From Cricetomys ansorgei (taxonomy: Eukaryota; Chordata; Mammalia; Rodentia; Nesomyidae): DNA of 64,000 nucleotides. Under the pieces are notes generated by a model. The model saw nothing but the letters and a program-made list of their open reading frames with translations, ran no database searches and had not been told where the DNA came from. A program made the position numbers and the translations under genes. Where the stretch lies: contig JAMJFZ010001262.1 in NCBI GenBank assembly GCA_026225945.1, forward strand, positions 806,001-870,000, read 5' to 3'. Numbering within the stretch: the first letter of the stretch is position 1; each line of letters starts with the position of its first letter. Below are positions 1 to 64,000 of this stretch, in pieces.

Positions 1-151
1 AAAATTTTTATGTACCCCAAATTAAACATATTTAAGTTTTACAGCTAAAATTTGTAGGATTTGGACACAGACTTGGGACACTTCTGTCTTCTCTGTGGCT
101 TACTAGTTTTATAATCTTGTCAGTACCTTTTCACTCTTCTCTGTGTTGGGG

Positions 152-227
152 ACAGATACTGAGGACTAAACTTAGGATCTCAGACATGCCAGGCAAGTGT
201 TTCACCACTGAACTACATCCCCAGCCT
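152..227 (-). repeat. ID-like SINE
   Basis: Antisense ID pattern: ggcaagtgtttcaccactga and actacatccccagcc. Confidence 0.6.
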
Positions 228-601
228 TGTACACCTTAGTTTTATATGTAAAATGATACTTCCAAACTCAAAGAATATCTTCAGAAGTGAAACTAAAACT
301 AACTCAAATAAAAGTATTCTTAGGTGTACCATTAGTGCATATTCATACTCAGGATGATATATTTACTTGAAAGAACCCACAATTTCAAAACAATGTGGAA
401 AGGTAAAAAAGTATACTTGTTCAATGATGAGAATACAGTGTTTGTTCTATTTTGGATGTTAGATGGTAGACTGTATGGGTAAGTGTTGGCAATATACCTT
501 TGAAAACCAACCTTTCAGTGGTAACTACTGATTTGTAAGTCTTCTGATGAATGGCAATTTTCTATGTTGTACTTATAAGATGCTTTTAAGAATATTTTTT
601 A

Positions 602-735
602 GCCAGTCATGGTAATGCATGTCTTTAATCCCAACACTCAGAAGGCAGAGGCAGGTGGATCTCTATGAGTTCCAGGCCAGCCAGGGATACACAATGAGAC
701 ACTGTCTCAAGAACAAACAAACAACAGCAAAACTT
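602..735 (+). repeat. B1 SINE
   Basis: B1 landmarks: tctttaatcccaacactcag, gcagaggcaggtggatctct, and an A-rich tail of CAAA units. Confidence 0.9.
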
Positions 736-815
736 AATAGTGAATAATTTTCCTAATTGTAAGATAAAGATGCTCAAAATTGTTTATAGAAATGTAAAAT
801 GATTCTTCTTAACAG

Positions 816-23506
<22,691 letters not shown>

Positions 23507-23846
23507 AATGGACTCCAATAACATTTTTTAAAATGTTCTGTAAGATAAACTGTATATTTCATATGTACCTATTAAGGTACTTTTTAAAGCTTGTACATGA
23601 AACTTTGTATAAAAACAACAAAAAGAAACAAAAAAAAAAAAAAAACCAAAAACACCAGTGCTCTTTCATTGTATTTTCCCATTTTTGCTTTTTAAAATTC
23701 TTAAAAAATGTGCTTTTAAGCCAGTCGTTAAGTATCTTTATTTTGTAAGTGAACATTCCAGCTGTTTCTCTGGCCGTAGATGCTACATGACATTTAATTT
23801 TATTGTTGCAGTTAAATTCATTTAGTGAATATTTTCTATATTATTT

Positions 23847-23867
23847 TATATATATATATATATATAT
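23847..23867 (+). repeat. (TA)n
   Basis: About ten TA units in the Kmt2e 3' UTR. Confidence 0.9.
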
Positions 23868-24085
23868 GCACTAAGTACACAGCTAAAGAAAGCACTATGA
23901 GGATTTTTTTTTTTTTTTTAATGGTCAGTTCTGTGAGTGCATCTTGGGTCTGAAAATGCAATACAGGTTTTTATAATTTAGTGTGGACATGGCTCATTTT
24001 GTTTTATCAGTTTTTTTTTTTTTTTTTGGCAAGGAAAATGTAATTTAATGTATAGATAATTTCTAGTGTCTCCTGACCGACTGAC

Positions 24086-24093
24086 TGTAAATA
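24086..24093 (+). promoter_or_regulatory. Pumilio-type element TGTAAATA
   Basis: Exact match to UGUANAUA in the Kmt2e 3' UTR, about 190 bases before the poly(A) signal. Pumilio proteins bind this motif to repress or destabilise mRNA; use here is inferred. Confidence 0.45.
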
Positions 24094-24148
24094 TTGCATT
24101 TCTTTTGCGTATATAAGCTTCTAGCCCTTTTCATTTGGTATATAGCAC

Positions 24149-24156
24149 TGTACATA
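24149..24156 (+). promoter_or_regulatory. Pumilio-type element TGTACATA
   Basis: Second exact UGUANAUA match, 63 bases after the first, on the sense strand of the Kmt2e 3' UTR. Confidence 0.45.
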
Positions 24157-24274
24157 TGGCAAGTATTTTGCAAAAGTGTGATCTCTGTGAAAGTAGTACA
24201 GTACATGAACTTTCCTTTTTATTTCAAATATTGCTGTCACATTGAAGCACTGGTTGGGCATTTTAATTCATGTT

Positions 24275-24280
24275 AATAAA
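24275..24280 (+). terminator. Kmt2e: Kmt2e poly(A) signal AATAAA
   Basis: Canonical hexamer in tgttAATAAAtcac, about 770 bases after the stop and followed by T-rich sequence (gtcagttttac) suited to cleavage 15-25 bases on. Confidence 0.75.
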
Positions 24281-24300
24281 TCACAATTATGTCAGTTTTA

Positions 24301-24800
24301 CTAAATTGTTCTGTAAAACTTCTGAGATTGAGGTCTGCTTAATGCTTTTACAAAAGTTACGATTTTCAAATATAATTTGTAAGGAAAGAATCTTCCTTTT
24401 TCCTCAGTAACTCTACCTCGGCTGCATGGTAGTGAGTCTGGGAGGGCCCACAGCCCTCCTTTCTGCCGCCTGTTCTTGGTTTTAGGAGCATGAGTCATAG
24501 GAAATTAAATAGCCACACAGTGTGACTTATTAGTAAGACTGTGACATCATAAAAAATTACAAAATTAACCCAGATTAATGCATTATACATGGTAGTTTAC
24601 CACAGTCTGAAAAGAAGTAATTCCCTAAAACACAGGAAGATTTAATTTATACACTTTAGAACATGACTGAAATGTCCCATTTATAATCAAAACTGGTATC
24701 AAAATGTTGAAGTTGTAGAAAATAGATTTCTTTAAAACCAAGGGGACAAGGCATTATTCTGAAATGGTCAATCAAAGAGAACAAAGAGGGCCTCAGTGAA
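24301..24800. other. Intergenic gap between convergent genes
   Basis: About 500 bases beyond the Kmt2e poly(A) signal with no SINE, coding exon or clear regulatory motif that I recognise. Confidence 0.5.
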
Positions 24801-25167
24801 TATTTTATTACTGAAGAAAAAAAAAGGTATCGGTTGTGGGTTTTTTGTTTGTCTACCACTCCGGAGTATGATCAATAGCATGACAGGGTTTAATACTTCA
24901 AATTTTTGAAGAACATCAGTCTTTCACATTAGTCTGAAAAATGGATAGATTGCTACTGTCTGACAATTTCAGACATAGACCAAAGCTCACTGTCCAGTAT
25001 TCACCTTCTAAAATCACTATCCTCTATTCAACATCTTTAAATCCCAATACTTTCAAATTAGCCCACTATATTAAGTAATTCATAATGGAAGCTCTTGTTT
25101 AGACTGAAGGATATCAACTAAATAGAATTTTTGATGGACACACTCTACCAAACTTTTAATTAATTAA

Positions 25168-25243
25168 AAGGAGAAGGTAGTGGCATGCCTAGGCAGGCAG
25201 ATCTCTGAGTTCAAGGCCAGCCAGGGCTTGAAACCTTGTCTCA

Positions 25244-25276
<33 letters not shown>

Positions 25277-25291
25277 ATGATGATGATGATA
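25168..25291 (+). repeat. B1 fragment, A tail and (TGA)n
   Basis: gcaggcagatctctgagttc and a truncated B1 3' end, an A run of about 29 (25246-25274), then six TGA units. Confidence 0.8.
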
Positions 25292-25599
25292 ATAAAGAAA
25301 AGAAAAATAACTAGAGTTTTCAACTCTTAAGTTGAAAGTTATGCCCGGTACAGGGAATATGAAATGGCAAGTAGATCTCGCCTAAAAAGGATACCTCTGA
25401 AGACTACCCAGTTTTTCCTTGGACTATCTTTCAATTTCCAGATTTGCTACTTCTGGATCCATTAAAGTCAGGTATGTGACTCACTGTTTGTAATTTTCCA
25501 TGAAGATTTCATAGGGTCTTTGAACTAAAAATATTGAATTGGCTATAATGCTCCAAATAACTAATGGTTCACCTTTAAGTTCATATTTATTTTCTCTCT

Positions 25600-25741
25600 T
25601 TAGGTTTTCGAGACAGGGTCTCACTATGTAGTCTTGGTTGGCCTGAAACTTAATTTAGACCAAACTTCCAATTTATAGAGATCTAGCTGCCTCTGCCTCC
25701 CAAGTGCTGGGGTTGAAGGCCCATACCATGACACCCAACCT
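25600..25741 (-). repeat. B1 SINE
   Basis: cgagacagggtctcactatg and cccaagtgctggggttgaag. Confidence 0.85.
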
Positions 25742-27800
25742 TTACATTTATTCTTTATGAACACGCTACACCAAGAATCTGATATAACCATATGGTACCC
25801 AATCACAAAAGTGTATTCTCTGTAGAACTCCTTATATATTGTAAACTACTTAGGGTATTAATAGGAGAACCACCTTAAAATTAATATTCTAGCTTTCTTT
25901 TCCAACCTGAGCTAAAACTTCATTGGACTAATTTCATTCAAGTGGTAAAAATTCTTCCAGGCATAGGGAAGACATAAATATTCTTTGTGGCTCTTATACA
26001 AATGTTGCTATGGAAATATGACTTAACAACACTATACAGCCACCATCTGTCATGGGATTAGGAAAACTCAGCATACAGAGTTCGTCAATGAGTGACCCTT
26101 CTACCTCACAGCAGTGTGCGACATAATGACATAATGCTAACTTCTAACAGGTGTATGTATGTTGTTCCCTCAGTGAAAGATGGGGTGGGAGAGAGAAAAC
26201 CATTGCACTTCTGATGACCCATCGATTTGAAAAAGGAACCGTCCACATAGCGATACTAAAACCTCACCCCTAAAATCCACTAAGAACCATTGGATGATTT
26301 CCTGGCAATAAGCTTTAAGAGATCTCCTGTGACTTCATCTGTATCTCCTTTAGCTTTGGTGGCACTCAACTGAGAGCAAATATATGTTGATTCTGTCACT
26401 TCAAATACAGGGCAATGACCAAGGCAATGTCTGAAAAAAAACCCCAAAACACTTTAATTTTTAAGACAAGTGCAAGCACCCCAAACAAAGGATCATTGTT
26501 ACAACACTTGTTAGCTTTTCACAATCTAATTATTGCAAAGGCATATGGATAAATGTTAATGGACAAAGTCAAGGAAAACGAGGCACCTTAATGAATAAAA
26601 ATTTTTTTTAAAAAAAGACATTCAATCCACTGACTTCTAAAAGAGGCTAAATACACCTCTCTATGTTACATTCTAAAATTGTATTGCCTACTAACAGTTT
26701 GTATCCTGGCTTCTACAATTAATTTAAGGAAATGCATAAACTAAAACTGTGTGTGGCCTGCAAAGGGAAAATGCAATGAAAAGGCAATAAAGCTGCCTGC
26801 GGAATGAGCATGATCACTGTCACCTTTAAGCTGTGAGAAGTGTTCTGTCCACTGTGCTGCAAACTGCATAAGCCATACCTTGTGTTTTAGACAAACACGA
26901 TCATGCTTTTCCAAAAATATATTATTTTTTTCATTCCACACACTGAACATATTTCTCTTGTCCAATTTAATCTACGTATTTAACTTACAGTGCTGATAAG
27001 AGGCAATACTATCTGGTATTGGGCCATCATACTTTAGGGGGAAATGAATTATTCTTTAAAACTTTTAAAAATATTTAAAATACAAATGGAACTGCTAGAT
27101 TATAGTGTCAATTTCTGAATGAGAAGCAAGTTTTTCTTCCTTTAAAGTGCCACAGAAGGCATGGCACCTAGTTCAGGGCTCTTGGACTGTTATGGAATGA
27201 AAAGTTTGTGCAACTTCTTGAAGCAGTGAAAATCTGCTACATGCAATGTAGGCTAAAAAGCACTCAGGACTGGGTAGCTTTTCTGAATGTGAATCCCCAT
27301 CCCCTATTTATGCAAATTGACAGTTACATACACTATAATACAGAAATGATTTCCCTTTGCCAGAAGATAAAATTGTACATTTCCTTGCTCTTTCTTGGTT
27401 CCAACTGATAATTTCTTAAGATTGTAAATTATATAATACTCAGCTAAAATATGTCTTCATAAATAGTTACAAAACCTGCCAAAACACAAAGGGGAAAGTA
27501 TTTTCGTTCAAAAAAAAAAAAAAATGACATTTGAATGTCACACAACACAAGAAACAATGCTTAGAGACATGTTATTGTTTCCAGAAGAAAATGGCCAGTA
27601 AACTACTTAGCTGAAGACAAAGACTACCCTTCCCCAGGATCATGGTGCACAGGAAGCAAACAACAGTACCTCAAAGCAAAACAAAGGTCTGAGGGTGAAG
27701 CCAGCTCACTTGTAATCCTGTTAAAGAATGAGAGCCACTGTTTAGGTCCAATGTACTGGGAAACATTTGCTAGCTCAGAATGCTATATTTGTAGAATCTG

Positions 27801-61787
<33,987 letters not shown>

Positions 61788-62083
61788 TCAGGCAGTTATT
61801 AAAGCATCTTCGTTTTATTATTTGCAAAACGTTTGTAATAAAACGTCATATTAATACTATCAAAATGATCAGTTGCTATTTGTCAACTAAACACATAATA
61901 CAACTAAATACGCAATACAAACACAAATACAACTAAATAAAGAAAGGTCTGACATTTCCAACTAAGCACTATCATATACTATACATTATTCAAAGTGTAC
62001 AGCAAACTACTTCAGGAAATATATAATTACATCAACTGTTTAAACAGAGACAAGGAACATGCATCCTAGATCCAAAGGCCAAC

Positions 62084-62536
62084 TGTTGGGGAAGTTTACT
62101 CTTATATTTGAAATTGTTTCACGTACTGTGGGGTGAGGGGCTGCCTAGGGTGATCTGTATTGTTTGCAGGTGTTGGATTTCTCTGGGGGTTGTTTAATTG
62201 CTAATAATCTGCAAGTGTTATAGTGTTATGAGGTGTTCTGAAAGAATAGAAACACCAGAGCTGAGACTCTCAGGGCTCCACTGTCAAATATAGTGTTGGC
62301 CACAGATGATGGCCATGGTTCCCTCTGCTGAGGTCTGGCAGAGTTTGCACATGAGAACTCCTCCTTGACTTCCTGTGCTAAGGAACCCAGTACTATTACA
62401 GCCAACCCACGACTCAGACCTACATTGTGCCATGCTCTCCCTTTTCAGCTCTGCCCAAGTAAAGCAGACAAGCATCAACCCTCATAGGAGCCAAGGTGGA
62501 ATAAAGTAAGAACTTGAAGAGTCTTAATTGCCTGCA
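62084..62536 (+). mobile_element. Possible solo LTR
   Basis: Begins TGTTGGGG, contains AATAAA (62500-62505) near its 3' end and could end at CA (62536). Base composition differs from the flanking AT-rich intron. No target duplication, primer-binding site or internal genes are seen, so this is tentative. Confidence 0.35.
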
Positions 62537-62642
62537 TAAATTTCTATTTGACAGATTACATATAACAAATTATAAAGTATAAATTTGTTAAATATACTGC
62601 AGATCTACTATTAATCTGTTTTTTCATTAGTATCTTTCAGCT

Positions 62643-62768
62643 ATGCCAGGTGGAACATATCTGTAACCCCAGTACTTAAGAGGTAGAAATATCAGAAAAT
62701 TAAGACTTCCTCAGGAACACAGTGAGTTAAAGACCAGCCTGAACTATATAAGACTTGTCTCAATGAAA
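62643..62768 (+). repeat. B1-related SINE, diverged
   Basis: atgccaggtggaacatatct, gtaaccccagtacttaagag and agaccagcctgaac. Confidence 0.65.
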
Positions 62769-62904
62769 ATCTATTAATTAATTAATATATTTCAATGTAT
62801 AATTGCATAAGGTATTAAGTATGAGAATATCACTATCATTCAAAGCCATACAAGTAGCCAAAGGAACTGAAATCGAGATCTCAAACAGGTATTGACAGTT
62901 TCCA

Positions 62905-63035
62905 CATTTACCGTAGCACTATCATGAGCAGTCAAGATACAGAAATGGCCTATATTTCCACAACTGAATAAACTGATAAAGAAAATATAGTAAATACATA
63001 CAATGGAACATTATTCTATGCAAAAAAACAGTGTA
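62905..63035 (+). mobile_element. L1 fragment
   Basis: Resembles the conserved L1 ORF2 end: agcactatcatgagcagtca, then aactgataaagaaaatatag and caatggaacattattctatg. Short and broken. Confidence 0.65.
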
Positions 63036-63202
63036 TTTTTAGCAATGTATTTTTTTAAACAAAAGCCCACATTTATTAGAAATGTGTGCTGCTCAATCAC
63101 ACAAATTTTTTCTTTTCCAGTAATAGAATGCAACCATCAAAAAAGGCCCAGCCACATTGTACTTGGTCCAGTTCTGTGAAGGCAGCAGATTAATTAACCA
63201 AT

Positions 63203-63336
63203 ATTTTTGAGGCAAGGTCTCATATGTAGCTTAGGCTGGTCTGGTACTATGTAGACCAGGCTAGCCTCAAACTCAGAGATCCACATGCCTCTACCTTTGA
63301 GTGCTAGGGCTGAAGGCATGCACCACCATGGCTGGC
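63203..63336 (-). repeat. B1 SINE
   Basis: gaggcaaggtctcatatgta, agaccaggctagcctcaaac and gcatgcaccaccatggctgg. Confidence 0.9.
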
Positions 63337-63444
63337 TCCACCTTGTTTTTTTAAGGTAAGGTCTTTCATGGACCTTGGAAATCACTGATTCAATTATAGT
63401 AGGTGGCCAGTGGATTTTTTTAAAATGATATTTTTAGATTTTTA

Positions 63445-63660
63445 TTTTTTAAGATTATTTTATGTATATGGATGTTTGGCCAGCATGTATGTCTCCACAC
63501 CACAGGTGTGCTTGGGGTTGACAGAGGCTAGAAGAAGGAATCAGATCTCCTGGGACTCAGTTATAGACAGTTATGCTAAACTACATAGGTGCTGAAAGTC
63601 CAACATGGGTCTCTGGAAGAGTAGCCAGTTCTCTTAACCACTGAGCTGTCTTTCCAGTCC
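63445..63660 (-). repeat. B2 SINE
   Basis: agattattttatgtatatgg and ttctcttaaccactgagctg, ending tttccagtccc. Confidence 0.92.
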
Positions 63661-64000
63661 CAGTCAGTGGATTTTTCGAAAACAGGCTCTAGCCCAATCA
63701 CTAACCCTCTAGACCATGAGTTAGCAATAGAAAATACAAATTAATGATACTCACAGGAGGATTTTTAAGTAGTTCCGAAATCCTTTTGAGAATATTTGGT
63801 TCATTGCTAGAGGCTTACAATTGGTATTAACATCACAAAAGGGTTGACTTCCTAATTCTTACAATAATATCTGCATTTACCATATCATGATAGCTAGTAA
63901 TACAAATATTTCGGTGAAAAAAATTTAGTGAATAAACTTTAGTGAAAAGTTCTTTTAAAAAATGTGTGCATTATATGCTGCAAACTTCCCAATCTCATTA

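Larger units (their letters stand above)
1..815 (+). other. Kmt2e intron (partial)
   Basis: Intronic sequence upstream of the first exon in the window, holding an antisense ID-like element and a B1. Otherwise AT-rich with nothing recognised. Confidence 0.8.
23507..24300 (+). other. Kmt2e: Kmt2e 3' UTR
   Basis: AT-rich sequence after the stop, with an A-rich run (23631-23645), a (TA)n tract (23847-23867), T runs near 23908 and 24010, and two Pumilio-type motifs at 24086 and 24149. The end is set by the AATAAA at 24275-24280; the exact cleavage point is inferred. Confidence 0.75.
24801..27800 (-). other. Srpk2: Probable Srpk2 3' UTR (extent uncertain)
   Basis: The sequence after the Srpk2 stop is AT-rich and SINE-free from 27800 to about 25745. 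Minus-strand ATTAAA (26453-26458) and AATAAA (24804-24809, and near 25587-25592) are possible poly(A) signals. Which is used cannot be decided from sequence. A B1 (25600-25741) and a B1 fragment with A-run lie in the distal part. Confidence 0.5.

Noticed and set aside
63750..64000. Search for the next upstream Srpk2 exon (region before VCMVFEVLG)
   Set aside because: No sequence encoding the expected DPNKDMVVQLIDDF region was found between 61745 and the window end; it must lie beyond.

Overview
This is nuclear DNA from a rodent, most likely a murid or cricetid. The evidence is dense B1, B2 and ID SINEs on both strands, a rodent hAT element of the URR1 type, ancient MIR and L1 remnants, and two genes whose exons match mammalian proteins closely. 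I could not fix the species. The layout matches the mammalian KMT2E-SRPK2 neighbourhood (human 7q22).

Plus strand, 1 to about 24,300: the 3' part of Kmt2e (MLL5). Fifteen coding exons run from the end of the SET domain to the stop codon at 23504-23506. They encode about 1,440 of the roughly 1,858 residues, followed by a 0.8 kb 3' UTR with a poly(A) signal at 24275-24280. The last exon carries a one-base frameshift in a C-rich tract (23071-23076). It is either an assembly error or a real lesion.

Minus strand, 64,000 down to about 24,800: the 3' part of Srpk2, an SR-protein kinase. Exons run from kinase subdomain V through the catalytic loop, the long spacer and the C-lobe to the stop at 27801-27803, about 522 of roughly 688 residues. 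Two homologous 93-nt exons of identical phase lie side by side (35437-35529 and 34970-35062). They look like alternative versions of one C-lobe segment.

The genes converge tail to tail with about 3.5 kb between stop codon and poly(A) signal, most of it probably Srpk2 3' UTR. The remainder is intron filled with SINEs, simple repeats, a minus-strand L1 fragment interrupted by a B2, an LTR-like segment and MIRs. The 956-nt Kmt2e intron at 18757-19712 has a weak donor, a candidate stop-containing cassette exon and a strikingly consensus-like MIR. Both proteins act on nuclear gene expression (chromatin and splicing), but nothing in the sequence shows a direct functional link. I saw no rRNA, functional tRNA, CRISPR array or prokaryotic feature.
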